DNA of 64,000 nucleotides from contig CM051021.1 in the NCBI GenBank assembly GCA_027704905.1, positions 774,900 through 838,899 of the forward strand, written 5' to 3'. The position numbers and the translations under genes are program-made. The DNA is from Muraenolepis orangiensis (taxonomy: Eukaryota > Chordata > Actinopteri > Gadiformes > Muraenolepididae). The stretch's first letter is position 1. Each line of letters begins with the position of its first letter. Positions 50,432 through 63,550 of this stretch are shown in pieces. The notes beneath the pieces were generated by a model. It searched no databases, was not told the DNA's origin, and saw only the letters and a program-made list of their open reading frames with translations.

Positions 50432-51535
50432 TCACTTCAAGATTCAAGAATGTTATTTGCCATTTTGCAACAAGTACAATGGAATGCTTCTTCCCCATTC
50501 CCTCCCGCAGTGTGACATCGTAGAACACAATACTATACACAATAAGATAAAAAATGAACCGTAAAAATAACAATAAAAAGTAATTGATGGATCATATGCA
50601 CATGTGTTATATTGTGCAAAAAGCATTTAAAAGCATTTTAAAGCACCATCATGAATACAGTTCAGTGCAGAACAGTGCATTTACTAGGAGTAATGAATAT
50701 GAGTCCAGAAAGTATAACAGTGTAATGTTAATGACAATCAGGCACGTGCACACATAGAAGGGGGCTTGAGCCCCTGCCCTTTTTCTTCCTCCAGAGAAAG
50801 TGCCCTTTTTATGGGATGCTTTTTTAATTTTTTTACTATCTACTCCTATTTGCGCACAGTTTCCCTTTCCAAAAAATATATTGATTGAATAAAAGACAAA
50901 AACAAATATAGTAAACTAGCTAATGGATAAGTTAGCTCAAAGTTTAGCTAAGGCAATGTATCATGGGCATACAGGCTAATGTACTGTACTTAAGGGGACA
51001 CACTACAGGTGAATACAGTCAAATGTGTCTAATAACGTCATCACAATCGCCACATTGATATGCAAAGTAGGCGTTAACTAGGCCTAATTAAAATGCGCTA
51101 ATATGCATGCATTTACCAAGACATTGCAGGTGAAAAGACGAAACATATCACCTCACAACTTCCCCAGATAGTTACTTACGTCAAGTCAGTATTTTCCCCT
51201 GAAATGTTAGCTTTAAATATGCAGATTAGCTTTAAATCTACAGATGAATTCAGACAGGGTAGTAAAACAAACCCAATTTTGTTTTTTGGAAGTTTTCTTT
51301 CCATTAGAGTGAAAGAAAACATGGAAGCAAAATAGAACAAATATTTTTGCCTGTAATGTCCTGCCTTAAACAGTAACTTCAGAATTGTATAAATGATTAT
51401 GGGAAGTGCCCTTTTTCTCACTTGAGCTCCTGCCCCCGAAAATGTCTGTGCACGTCCCTGATGACAATGTTATGATAGTGGCAGCACTCCTAGCAGTTCA
51501 GTAGCTCCCTGCCTGTGGATAAAAACTATATTTGA
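50432..51535 (-). repeat. LINE family 1 3' end, interrupted by a hAT element
   Basis: It starts at CAAGATTCAAGAATGTTATT and TGCAACAAGTACAATGG, is broken at 50739-51460, then resumes at TGACAATGTTATGATAGTGG and CAGCACTCCTAGCAGTTCAG. Confidence 0.8.
50731..51468. mobile_element. Non-autonomous hAT element, 722 bp, with 8-bp target duplication
   Basis: The element is 50739-51460, beginning CAGGCACGTGCACA and ending TGTGCACGTCCCTG. ATGACAAT flanks both ends (50731-50738 and 51461-51468). The 27-bp unit of the LINE 3' UTR served as target. Confidence 0.9.
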
Positions 51536-52911
51536 ACCCACGAGTGAACTGAGTGAATTTCACTTGCATCCCAGTTCTAGGGAATGATTAATTAGATCTC
51601 GGTTCAGCGAGCGAGTTCAGAGAGCGAGCTAGCTGCCTGTCTGTCTCGACCAGTCACCCGAGATGTCGTCCTTGAGACACAGATTCCCGCCCATTCATTG
51701 GTTTGTGTCCCGCTCGTTTTGAGCAACTGCAACTGGGTGTAGGACTAGCAGCCAGGCAGCGTACGATCAGTCAGTCAGTCAGTGAGTGGGCGTGTGTGAG
51801 CAGCAGTAGGAAAAGCACTCGGTCGTTCAACAGACTGATCCGGTACATACCGGCAGACACAAAAAATAAAGTCGTTCAAAAAGATCCGATCGTTTGTTTT
51901 CGCCCATCACTAGTGTGCGAGACGGTGGCCTTCGCTGCAATGCAGGTCAGTGGGTTAGTAGTGAGAAATCCATACCACTGCCTTGCCAGCCCCGCGGGTT
52001 TTGCACATTTGCATGGTTTTGCTATTTATTATCATTTTTTAGATATAAGCGCCTATATATATATATAACTCTTGCGCTTTGGATTTGGAGATCTGACATA
52101 TTTAAGACAAGTAGTAGTAACCACATATGTCCACTACAGATGGCATATGTTTAAATATCGTTCAGTATAAGTGCAGTGCCGTTAGAACGGCTTGGCATGC
52201 TATCTCCTATTCATCTGAATTGGTTGGACGGTTCAAACGCTGGTGAAGAAATGGGAGAGCCATGACAACTTTGAATGACAGCTGAAAAGGGCAGTGGGCG
52301 GGTACAGTATTGATCACATGGCTGGTATCTTATCCCCTGATTGGTGGAACATCATTCGTGTATTATCATTACTTATCAATATCGTTTGTGTAATCGTCAT
52401 TTGATTGATGTGCCATTAATGTCTCGTGCGATGGATAGGTTATATTTGATCAGACAGGATCCATAAAAAAGCAGAGACTGACAAATGAAGCAACAGATTT
52501 ACAGAACGAAAATAAACAGTGATTGTTCTGTGGCAATCAGACTATTAAGCTTTTAATAATAGGTCTACTTGGGAGATTATGTTTCTAAGGAGGTCTGAAG
52601 CATGTGGAGACACCCGCCGTGTTCCTGGGCTGTAAATTGAACCGTCTTTACCGACCTGAGGTTGGGAAACATCTGCGGGACAGGCGGGAAGATTCACGGA
52701 AACAGACAATGGGGTGAACTTGGCGCGTCACGGCTTGGCATGTCACAACCTATTTCATTGGCCTGTGGTAATAACCGGAGACAGAAAGTGGATCCATACC
52801 CAGAAGCGACACACATAAGTAGTACACAGAAAGGTTCAACTTTAAGTAGAACCTGCTTAAGGATAAATGACAAAAGCAGCTGAGAGACCGTTGAATGCTG
52901 GTGGGCTGCTC

Positions 52912-52990
52912 TTTAGATTAGATTAGATTACATTAGATTAACATTTATTGTCATTGTACAGTACAGCGAAAATAATTTGGCATCTTTAAG
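52912..52990 (-). repeat. Family 4 repeat, 3' end only
   Basis: AGATT tail units and CATTTATTGTCATTGTACAG, with GGCATCTT as in the other copies. Confidence 0.65.
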
Positions 52991-53159
52991 AGGGGAGGGG
53001 GGGGGATGCACTGAGGACACCTGCAGGACAGGGAAGGTATTACACGTGAACTATGGAACGTTGCAAGAACCATAGGCCTAATTATTAATAGGCTTTCTGC
53101 TCTTACTCTGGAATGCTTTGTGTTCAGGTCGCCGGGTTTAATTCCTGCTTTATCGCGTA

Positions 53160-53160
53160 T

Positions 53161-53253
<93 letters not shown>

Positions 53254-53633
53254 TAGACACACACACACACACCTTTGTATACAGTAGAGGAGCTGAATAG
53301 ATTCTGGGTCGAAGGACGTCTCTGGCAGCTCGGTTCCTCTCAGTCCAGGCTCGGTTCTCCAGAACAACAGAAATGTCCTCCTCCGAGATTTCAAAATAAA
53401 AGCGTGACTGATGCACCAACAGCACCAATTCATTTGCTGTGTAATCAGATCACGAAGCAAAGAGCCTGTCTGCTTTAAGTAAAGTCATCTCTTAGTGGCT
53501 ACTAATTAACTTTACTGTTCTCAAAGGGGGAGAGGGGGGGAGAGGGGTGGGGGTTGTGTTGTATTTACTTTACAGACCCTTCTGGGCCCCAGACCGGAGA
53601 GCTCAGCTGAAGGGTGTCTCTTGGGGGTTGGAT

Positions 53634-53699
<66 letters not shown>

Positions 53700-53848
53700 T
53701 GATGACTATATGTATTTATTCTTTTTACTTTCCCCCTATATTTTCTCCTTCATAGGTCAGTGTGGGTTAGGTGTGTGTGGGGGTGCGTACTTGTGTGTAC
53801 AATATGTGTGTCTGTCATACATGTGTGTGTGTGAGAGTGTGTGTGTAT

Positions 53849-53899
<51 letters not shown>
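53160..53899. repeat. Dinucleotide repeats: (CA)n 53160-53250, (GT)n 53636-53698 and 53858-53899
   Basis: Three separate arrays in intergenic DNA, with no gene between them that I recognise. Confidence 0.95.
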
Positions 53900-53901
<2 letters not shown>

Positions 53902-54552
53902 TCACACTAGCACCATCATCATGACCAATTGATCTGTTCAGCAGGCGTCTTCATCCACTTTGGCAGGAGCAGAAGGAGTGGAGGATGTGTGTGTGTGCGT
54001 GTGTGTGTGTGTGTGTGTTGGAGGGGGGCTGGGGGGGGGGGGGGGGGGGGTGACCATGTGGTACCCCCATCCCTTCCCCCCCCCCATCTATCGCCTCTCC
54101 TCCTTTGGGGATGAGTGGGCATGTGAAACAGCTGGTGCACTCCAACCCAATTAGAGCCTCCACCACCCCTACACCTCCCCCCTCTAACCCAGACCCCCTG
54201 CCTGGGTTGGGACAGCCTGCTGCAGGCCCCCCAGCGCAGACCTGGGGCCCGGCGGTGGTGGTGGTCAGAGATGGGGAGTTGTTAATGCAGGCTCCTGTAC
54301 CAGGGAGGAGAGAGTCAGCTGGGGTATGGATGGTGCAGGGGGGTTTGATGGGTGGTGGGGTTGATGGGTGGTGGTGGTGGTGGTGGTGGTGGAGGAGGCG
54401 GATGGGGGTATGGATTTTTCCGCAGGGTTGGATTCACCCATCAAATTGGAGACACATGCGTATATCTAGCTCTGTTTTTAACTTTAACACGAGAGGCAAA
54501 TCCTTCCAGATAAATAAAGAAATTGTTGATGATTGTTGATGATGCAATTGTG

Positions 54553-54805
54553 GGGGGGCCGGCAGTAGCTCCGTCTGTTGGTGACTTGGCCTTGGGAACC
54601 GGAGGGTCGCAGGTTCAAGTCCCTGAAAAGTTGAGGGGCGCTTGAGCAATACACCAGACCCCCTACCCTGCTCCCCAGGCAGCTGTATATCAATAGCTGA
54701 TACCCACTGCTCCTCATACTAGGATGGGTTAAATGCAGAGGAACTCATTTCACTGAGTGTGTATGTGACCAATAAAGAGGATTCAATCCTCCAGATTTAG
54801 ATTAA
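54553..54805 (+). repeat. SINE type A, complete copy in forward orientation
   Basis: A tRNA-like head GGCAGTAGCTCCGTCTGTTG (box A) and GGTCGCAGGTTCAAGTCCC (box B), body CTTGAGCAATACACCAGACC, tail CAATAAAGAGGATTCAATCC. This copy defines the family found in reverse at 21463, 25145, 29440, 41265, 43080, 59505 and 61805. Confidence 0.85.
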
Positions 54806-55305
54806 GATGTTTAAATTCAACCAATGCTTGTGCACAGAGGAATGCCGTTTCTTAAGCAGAGTTGAGAAAAGGTTTTAACTTTTGGATTCCAATTAGTATT
54901 TTGGGCCAGGCTGCGTGACATTTCAGTATTGATGTGTTCAGTTGTTGTTGTTGTTGTGGTTGTTGCACTGACTTCCCAATATTGACTAAATTGTCCTTGA
55001 CTTAGAGTGCACCTGTATCTGGGGACAACTCTTGGTGGTGGTGGTGGAGGTGGTGGTGATTGTGGTGGAGGTGGTGATTGTGGTGATTGTGTTGGTGGAG
55101 GTGGTGGATGCAGGTGCAGGTACAGGTGCTGATGAGGTATTGATGCGTTTCACAAATTTGCAGCATTTGAGTCCAATACTGTTTTGGCCCCAAACCGAGG
55201 ATCAGCCCGTGGAGTTCCTAGCGATCGATGACTTCCTTAACCGCGGGCGAGGACAGTGTTCTAACAAGCTCAATGAAAGAGATATAGACAATCCAAATGA
55301 TAATG

Positions 55306-55307
<2 letters not shown>

Positions 55308-55356
<49 letters not shown>

Positions 55357-55558
55357 GGGGAAGGTGGGGGAGGGTGGGGTTTGGCCCAGTGTCTTCCAGA
55401 TGGGCCTCGATTCACACAATAGACAGTATTGATCGGAGCAAACTGTTATTTTTTTGCTCTGTCATGCCCAGACACCTGAGGTGGTGGTGTATGGGGAGAG
55501 GCCGGCGATGAAAGGGAGGGTGCTATTGATTGAGATTCTTTCACCTTTTCAGCACATG

Positions 55559-55623
<65 letters not shown>

Positions 55624-55648
55624 CAGTCAAACACACACACACAGTCAA

Positions 55649-55725
<77 letters not shown>

Positions 55726-55742
55726 CACACACACACACACAA
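55308..55742. repeat. (GT)n at 55308-55352 and (CA)n compound array at 55562-55742
   Basis: The CA array is broken by ACCACAC, AGTCAAACAC and ACTACAC. Confidence 0.96.
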
Positions 55743-56242
55743 TACATTTCTTATCTAAAGACAACATCAAAAGTGAACATTGTAACTTGAAGCACAATAG
55801 AGTCTATTATATTAGCGGGACCATCCAAAATGATAGCCCTTTAAATGAACAGAAATATAACTAATATTATTAAAAAGGTATCATGGCACCCTTAGGAAAC
55901 ACCTCGCTGGAGGTTTCCAATTTGTCTAAATTCCCGGTTAATAAGTTGATTAGAGTCATTAACACATGATCTATCTATATATCTATAGATATATAGATAT
56001 ATCTATATATAGCGGTATCTATAACCTAGAAGCTTCTGGAGGAGGAGGGCTCCGTTTGTTTTGACCCACGGGGTGGAGTTGGGATGGATGGATGAAAACA
56101 GATGAATAACTAACTGATGAATTAATCAGCACACCGGGGGCTGAATTAAATATATGGTAGGTGTCTCTGAATGAAAATATCTAATAAAAGGTTTCATGAA
56201 TTATAAAAGGGCACAAGCTGACCGGCCGGGGGGGGGGGAGAG

Positions 56243-56273
<31 letters not shown>

Positions 56274-56359
56274 GAGGGAATGAAGCTCAATTTGGGCTGA
56301 AGCAGATATATAGCAGTATGATATACTTCATATAATTGCAGTATATGAAGGCAAATGTT

Positions 56360-56987
56360 TTTTTGACGTAGCAGGTGACGTTTTTATGACGTCATACGCG
56401 CCATGACGTCCGTTACGTTTAACAGCCTACCGGTTTGAACGACCGTACCCGTAGTAGCGGATGGTGGTGGACGACGACGGTGAAGACGCCGATAGAAACG
56501 ACGATAGAAACGGTACCGGTACCCTCCTCCTCCTCCCCCCCCCTCCTCACAGGTGTCTGCTCTGCGGTGGTCACGTGGGTCCCGCCCACCAACCCCCCCC
56601 CACCAACCCCCCCCCCCCGCGCGCGCGTCCAATAAAGACCGCCTTCCAAGTGGCCGCGCGGCTTCCTTCTCCGATAAGCCGCAGAGAGACCGGAGAGAGA
56701 GAGAGAGACACCAGAGACACCAGAGACACCAGAGACACCAGAGACACCAGAGACACTAGAGAGAGAGAGACCGGAGAGAGAGTCATATAAAACATAACGA
56801 AACCCCCCGACGAAGGTCGTCTCAAACGCGGTTGCTCCTGGAACGGAACCGACGAGCGAACGGGACGATATACGATATACGCAACGACACCGGCGACACG
56901 ATAGCGGATATATATCGTCTTGTTTGGAGGGAGGGGGGATATCGCCGATATCGCACGTTTGTGTCCAGGGACGAAAGTGTGTAAAAG
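56360..56987 (+). promoter_or_regulatory. Promoter and probable non-coding exon 1 of the TESK-family gene
   Basis: CpG-rich over several hundred bases. A full CRE, TGACGTCA, is at 56387-56394, with TGACG half-sites near 56364, 56376 and 56404. Downstream, ACCAGAGAC units repeat six times (about 56710-56760). A strong donor, AAAAG|GTAAGT, gives an exon end at 56987. A possible acceptor TTTGCAG ends at 57661. Exon structure is inferred from splice motifs and position only. Confidence 0.45.
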
Positions 56988-57301
56988 GTAAGTCCTATAC
57001 ATCATCATCCATGTTGTTCCACGGGTTCCTTCCTCCTCCTCGGTGGAGGAGAAGGAGGTGCAGGTTGTGTCTGCGGTCCCCCTCGCCTCCTCCCTCTCCC
57101 CCCCTCGTTTCATATATATATATTAACATACATGCATATATATATGTTTATATATATATATATATATGATGGTTGTATCGCCAATCTGAGGCCATGTCGG
57201 CCACGATAGACTAGCTGTTACGTAGTAAAGAAGCACCACTAAAGCGCCACTAAAGCACCGCCGGTTGCGTGTTCCTCGGTATTGTACCGAATCGCTATTA
57301 T

Positions 57302-57332
<31 letters not shown>

Positions 57333-58328
57333 CATATTCTAACGATTGAACGCCCCCCCCCGCTGCCCTCCTCTTCATGCCGAGTCACCCACCGAGCGTC
57401 TATTTGAATAGCCTGCTGCGTGTGTGTGTGCGTGCGTGTGTGTGTGGAGCCGGTCCGGTCCATGGCGATATAGGACCAAAGGACCGGCTATATCGCGTTG
57501 CCTATACGGGGTATCAATGCCCGGTTGCACGTTTGCGACCGGCGACCACACACACACACCGTGTTGGGTTATGTGTCATTTTTGGCTTTGCAAGTCATTT
57601 TTCTTACGACATTGTGTGTGTGTGTGTGTTTGTGTGTGTCTCTGTTTTCATCTATTTGCAGCACACCACCCCCCCCACCTCCTGTGGACTTGAGTGAGGA
57701 TGGAAGGAGAGGAGGGGAAAGGAGAGGAGGGGGCTTTCAATTGGTAGAAATCGAGGGCTCGTCGTCTCCGCGTCTCCCACTGCAACAAGAAGGAGGGAAA
57801 CCCGAGCGACTGGAGGAGCCGCCAGGAGTCGGCGGTGGCGCCAGAACCAGAACCAGCCGCATAGAACCTACTAGCAGCAGCCTGCAGCCTGCGCAGTTAG
57901 AAGGAAAACACGGTCTCATAAATATAATATAATATAAACCCGAACCCACCAAACGAATCGGACCGGGCTCTGCACGATGTAGCCGTGCAGGATTGAGAAG
58001 TCTGCTGCAGAAGGGGGGTTTATTTATTTATTTATATATATATATTTTTGGGGTGTGGGGGGGGGGGGGGGGTGGGTGGTGGGTTGCAGCATCTTGGACG
58101 CCATTGGCGATATTGCACCACAATTTCTTTGGTACATCCCTTACCCCCCACATCCCCAACGGAAGGGGATGGCTTGTATGTATGAATGAACTCTAGTATG
58201 GGATGCCCGACACGGAGCGACATGGACGGTAGCCGTGCTGTGTTTTGAAAACTGCACACACGTCCCTACCCTCTCCTCCTCCTCCTGCTCCACCAACCCC
58301 TCCACCCGCGGCACCGTGGCCGTGTGAG

Positions 58329-58514
58329 ATGGAGAGGCTCCTGGACTCGGAGCAGCAGGACAGCGCCGAACCGCCCATGCACAGCGTCCACGGGCCAAAC
58401 CGCGTGCGGCCCTCGTCCTACCGGGCCCTCCGCAGCGCCGTGTCCAGCCTGGCCCGCATAGACGACTTCACCTGCGAGAAGATCGGCGCCGGGTTCTTCT
58501 CCGAGGTGTTCAAG
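58329..58514 (+). CDS. tesk1: TESK-family dual-specificity kinase, first coding exon (62 codons)
   Basis: The exon encodes MERLLDSEQQDSAEPPMHSV, then a segment ending RPSSYRALRSAVSSLARIDD, then FTCEKIGAGFFSEVFK, and stops at the donor AAG|GTGAGC. GAGFFSEVFK is the kinase glycine-rich loop region. RPSSYRALRSAVSSLAR matches TESK1 better, while DDFTCEKIG and SEVFK match TESK2, so the paralogue is not certain. An in-frame ATG at 58245 would add 28 Pro-rich residues; I prefer 58329 because the longer start is low-complexity. TESK kinases phosphorylate cofilin and control actin turnover. The remaining kinase exons (VAIK lysine, HRD, DFG) are not in the window. Confidence 0.88.
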
Positions 58515-59504
58515 GTGAGCCCCCCCCTCTGGCTTTATCGGTTCCTGATCCCGATTGGTTTGGTCCCGTTTGTGTGCGATGAATCAGAGATTCCTTCTTC
58601 CCTCCTTTCCCTCTTATTTACTCAAGCCCCGTGGAGTGGGCTAAAGGTGTGGTCCTACACACACACACACATACATACATTGGGTGTGATAGGGCGTTCT
58701 CAATCACACACCACACACACACACACGACTACGCTGTAGTTGTGTGATACCGATCAATTTAGCCCCTCATCGGTTTCTATGGCAACGTAGAATAACAGAA
58801 ACAACCAACCCACAATCGCACGGCGAGGATTCGCCAACCTTTGGCCTCATCCTCCAACCACTTCAGCTGTGTTTTGTTATGAGGAGGCGCTGATGTGTCA
58901 CAGGTTGAGGTATGTGAGAGGAGGAGGAGGAGAGGAGGTGGGTGTGGGTGTGGGTGTGGGTGTGTGTGTGTGTGTTATCGATACCGCTGGGACAGGTAGA
59001 GCCGGGCACGTGAACCTCGCAACCCGACACCCCCGTCAGCCCGCCCGGAGACCCGCCGGGTCGGATCCCTTTTCATCGTGTGTCGTCACCCCCCCCCCCC
59101 CCCCCCCCAAGACTCGCGCTCCAAAGGGGAACCGCCGGTTAGCGGCCGGCGTTTCTGTCCTTAACGTCACGTGACGGACTGTGTGTGTGCGTGTGCGTGA
59201 GTCCTGTTCGATCATCCCGAAAGAGAGGCTGCTGTGTTATCACCTTTTTATATAAAGCCACCTGATTGACGTAGTGTGTGTATATAGGAGGCCGAAGAAC
59301 CTCCACACAGCTCAGCTAACCCCCTGTGGCTTATCTTTCATTATTTTGTTTTTTGGTGCCGGCTTTTGCCCAAATGCGTCACGGCCGGGGGTGAACGTGG
59401 GCTTAAAAGTTGAAGCATAGCGACAGCCCTCTGGATGCATTGATGAGGCCGTTAGGTGGAGGTGGTGGTGGTGGTGGTGGAGGTCTCGCTAAACTATAGC
59501 TTCT

Positions 59505-59760
59505 AAATCTGGAGGATTGAATCCTCTTTATTGGTCACATGTACACACAGTGAAATGAGTTTCTCTGCATTGAACCCATCCTAGTATGAGGAGCAGTGGA
59601 GCAGCTATTGGATATACAGCTGGGGGGGAGCAGTGTAGGTAAGAGTCTGGTGCCTGGCTCAAGGGCACCTCAGCAGTTAGGCCCAGGTGTTTTTGGGAGA
59701 CTCGAATTGGTGACCTTCTTGTTCCCAAGCCCTAAGTCCCAACAGACTGAGCTACTACCA
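59505..59760 (-). repeat. SINE type A copy
   Basis: Reverse copy from CTGGAGGATTGAATCCTCTT to CCCAACAGACTGAGCTACTA, nearly full length. Confidence 0.8.
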
Positions 59761-59826
59761 ACCTACTAGCCAACCTCTTCCCTTCTGCTCGTGTGTGTGC
59801 GTGTGCGTGCGTGCGTGCGTGTGTGC

Positions 59827-59859
<33 letters not shown>

Positions 59860-60737
59860 GTAGTGACTAGATAGAACCACTTCACCAGGTTCAGGATTGA
59901 ATGACTCAGCCACAAGTTACCAATGTCACTAACCTCGGTTCCACTAGCCAGTATTAAAAGATTATAAGAAGTCCTTTTAAAAAAAAAAAATAAAACATTC
60001 CTTGTGACTGTGAATCACTTGCTGCCACTTCCCTGCTGAAGAAGGGGAAAATGCACTTAGGTCGGTCATCAACCTCTCTCTCTCGCACTATCTCTTGCTC
60101 TCTCGCTCTCTAGCTCTCTCTCTGTAGCCCGCTCTCTCTCTTGCTCTTTAGCTCTCTCGCTCTATAGCTCTCTCTCTGTAGCACTCTCTCTCTATTGCTC
60201 TCTCTGTCCATCTCTCCTTCCTTCAAGGGAGTCGGGTTTGTATTCATGTTATGCTTCAAAACAAAACAAATGACCTCACTACCAGCTCTCTTTTATGAAG
60301 CGACAGTCGTTACTTTGCCCTTTTTTGAATGGCCAACGAGCATGCAAATGTCACCGAGTCGCTTGGCCGTCTCAAGAGGCCTGCTTCTCCGTCTGCCATT
60401 GGCCTTCTGGGGTTCCGCCCCCTCCTAGTCTGTGTTTATGTTATCGCCGGGAGAACGCCATATAAATGTTAATTTGGCCCCCCCCTGCTTGGCCATCGAG
60501 GCCACAAGTGTGCCATTGCGCCTTTTAATCAAACGGTTTCTTAATTACAAGAGGATTGATTGCCGTCTGTCTGTCTGTCTTCCTCTTCTTCATCTTGCTG
60601 CTGTCTGTGGTTCAGGAGCAGGGGGGTGAGGATGGGTGGTGAGGTGAGGTGTATGTAGAGCTGGTTCTACTACCGCATCAAGCACCCAGTTCTGATTGAT
60701 CCAATTGGGGTTTGCATCTTGGCCGAGCCTGAAACAA

Positions 60738-60974
<237 letters not shown>

Positions 60975-61804
60975 TGGGTCACTTCAAAGTGTGGCGCCTT
61001 GAAACCGGGGCTCTGTTTCCCCCCCCCCCCCCCCTCGTTTGAAACTGGAAGCCTCTGTTCTTCCGACAGCCGCCACTGCGCTAGCCAGCATCAATGGATC
61101 TCCGTTAGCAAGGCCCAAGTAGGGGCAGCCACTGTGCGCCGTTGTCCAGCATCGGAAGGAAACTCACCCCCCTTATCTCGGTGAGGATGGAAGTGTGTGT
61201 TAAGTCTGTTTCTGTTTTCTCAATTTCTTTCTGCTTTGTGATTGAACCTGTGCTGGAGAATGCTTCTCAAGCAATGGGAAAAAAAATCAATCAAGATTTT
61301 CAAATAAGAAACTGACCATCTGATCAGGTGTATTGGATATTGGTATTTATTGAAGAACTAATATTGTACCTTATACCTCTTGATCATGAACAACCCTGGA
61401 GCTAGGACCTAGTTTTGACTACTGCAACCTGCAGAGTACTGCTGATCTTTAGCCAAGACCGTTAGCGATGCAATAATCACTGAAGATGGTTTCCGATCTC
61501 TGGAAGTGCTATCTCGACAGTGCTATTCACCTTTTCTCTCAAATGGTTCAATGGCGTAGGTTTCCCTTACCTGAACCCACCTGACTTTCAACATTAGCCT
61601 CAGGTTAGCACATGCAATATAATTTTGTCTCTCTTCCGATCCTCTGATGTTGGAACATATTGAAATACTAGATCTCTACAAATCGGTCGTCAACGACTTC
61701 TGACAGTAGTTGACTAGAGGCAACGTTTATTTTCTCAAGCAATTAAAGTGATATAAAAATAAAGACATTGATGTAGGGCTGTTAAAAGCACTAGTGTAGA
61801 GATG

Positions 61805-61990
61805 TCTAAATTTAAATCTGGAGGATTTGAATCCTCTTTGTTGGTCAACATGTTCACACACGGTGAAATGAGTTCCTCTACATTTAACCCATCCTAGTAT
61901 GAGGAGTACTTGGTCAGTTATTCGGGGACTTGAACAGGCGACCCTGCGGTTCCCAAGCCCAAGTCCCGACTGAGCTACTGGCGCCCCCAA
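61805..61990 (-). repeat. SINE type A copy, internally deleted
   Basis: CTGGAGGATTTGAATCCTCT to CGACTGAGCTACTGGCGCCC, lacking part of the body. Confidence 0.75.
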
Positions 61991-62153
61991 TGAACTGTTG
62001 CCAATGTATTTGACTGGCAATCAATCAATCAATCTGCTGATAATGAAGCAGCCTGCAACTTATGGTGGGCTGCTGTGATGCGTGGAAACAGACAGACTCC
62101 GGCAGACTTGGATTGAAATCGGATCAACTGACAACTATTAGTCCTCCGGATCG

Positions 62154-62378
<225 letters not shown>

Positions 62379-63325
62379 TCTGTTGCAACTTAAGCAAATG
62401 CAAACACACACACACTCTGACTGAACCAGCTAATGCTGTGAAGAGATGGCCCCTTATCTCCGTGTTATAAGGCTGGTATTTATGGGGCAGTCATTTGGGG
62501 TCATCTTAAAGTATTGGCCAATAATAAAATAAATCAATAAAACGATAATCAAAGCTTATAAGTTAATGTTTGAAATGGCCTCGGCTGAACACACGCCAGG
62601 AGTACTTTGTTGACGATCACCACCTTCTGGTTTTTGCTTGTTTGGTGTGTGTGTGTGTGTGTGTGTGTGTGTCCTGGTTTGTAGTTGTTTTGGTTGTTGG
62701 TCCTTTTTTCTGAGGCGTGAGTCACACTGTTCCCAAACCTGAAGTCCTCCCGCTCGGTAATTAACCCCACAGGCTGTGATTATCCCAGTTATAAGAACCA
62801 TGTTGGACCCACAAGGAGAAGAGGGCAGAGTCATCTTTTGAATGGGTGGTTTTGCTACAGGATCGCCCCCAAAGGTACAGGATTGTGCGTGCCCTGTCAA
62901 ACCCTGCTGTACCAGCGAACTCCACCGTCCGCTGGTACCTTCACAAACAGACTCTCTCTCTCGAGCTCAAGAGGCTGTAGTTCTTTCTCTCGGGCGCCTT
63001 GTGAATTCATGTTAATAATATGCGTGTCGTTTTTAAAGGAGGAGCAGGTAAGGGTTGCTAAGGCCCGCCCCCCCCTACCCCTTTCTGTCAATGGTACTCC
63101 CTTGCTATTGGTCCTCTGACAAAGACTCTGCTCTGCTTTTTTTTTTTAAATGTTGTTCTTGGGTGAAGTTCAAACCATGTGCGCTGTTATTGTTGCAGAG
63201 TGAAAAGAGAGTCAATAGGACTCGCCCGCTGCTGGGGCATGTTGAAGTGAGTTCTGTTGAATCAAAGGAGGGAGTGAGAGAGAGAGAGAGAGAGAGAGAC
63301 AGTGTGTGTGTGTTTTGGAATATAG

Positions 63326-63550
63326 GGCAGCAGTACGGCTCAGGAGGTCGAGCGGTCGCCTCACAACCGGAAGGTTGCTGGTTCGATCCCCAGCTCCTAG
63401 CAAAAACTGGTGTCCTTGAGCAAGACACCCTAACTGTTCCTGACGTGCTGGCAGTCTCCTTGATGGCTGACTCCGCCCTCGGTGGTTGTGAATGTGACTT
63501 GTAAATCGCTTTGGATAAAAGCGCTATATAAAAGCATCCATTACCATTAA
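63326..63550 (+). repeat. SINE type B, complete copy
   Basis: Head GGCAGCAGTACGGCTCAGG and AGGTCGAGCGGTCGCCTCAC, box B GGTTGCTGGTTCGATCCCC, tail GCTTTGGATAAAAGCGCTAT and ending CATCCATTACCATTA. Confidence 0.85.

Larger units (their letters stand above)
50331..51911. mobile_element. Outer DNA transposon with TAGTGATGGGCGAA ends, containing two nested insertions
   Basis: The left end at 50331 (TAGTGATGGGCGAACC) and the right end at 51911 (TTCGCCCATCACTA) are inverted over 14 bp. A hAT-like element is likely, but I find no clear flanking duplication. Inside it sits a family 1 LINE 3' end, itself split by a hAT element. No transposase frame is present. Confidence 0.6.
49619..56380. other. Intergenic stretch between faah2 and the TESK gene, no gene recognised
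   Basis: Besides the nested transposon, SINE and microsatellites it holds G-rich and C-rich low-complexity DNA (54020-54420), a GGTGGT tract (55025-55110) and a TATAGATA palindromic cluster (55970-56020). Short open frames occur only over repeats. Confidence 0.6.

Noticed and set aside
58245..58328. Upstream in-frame ATG for the TESK exon
   Set aside because: The added residues are Pro/Ser low complexity without similarity to TESK N-termini; kept only as an alternative start.
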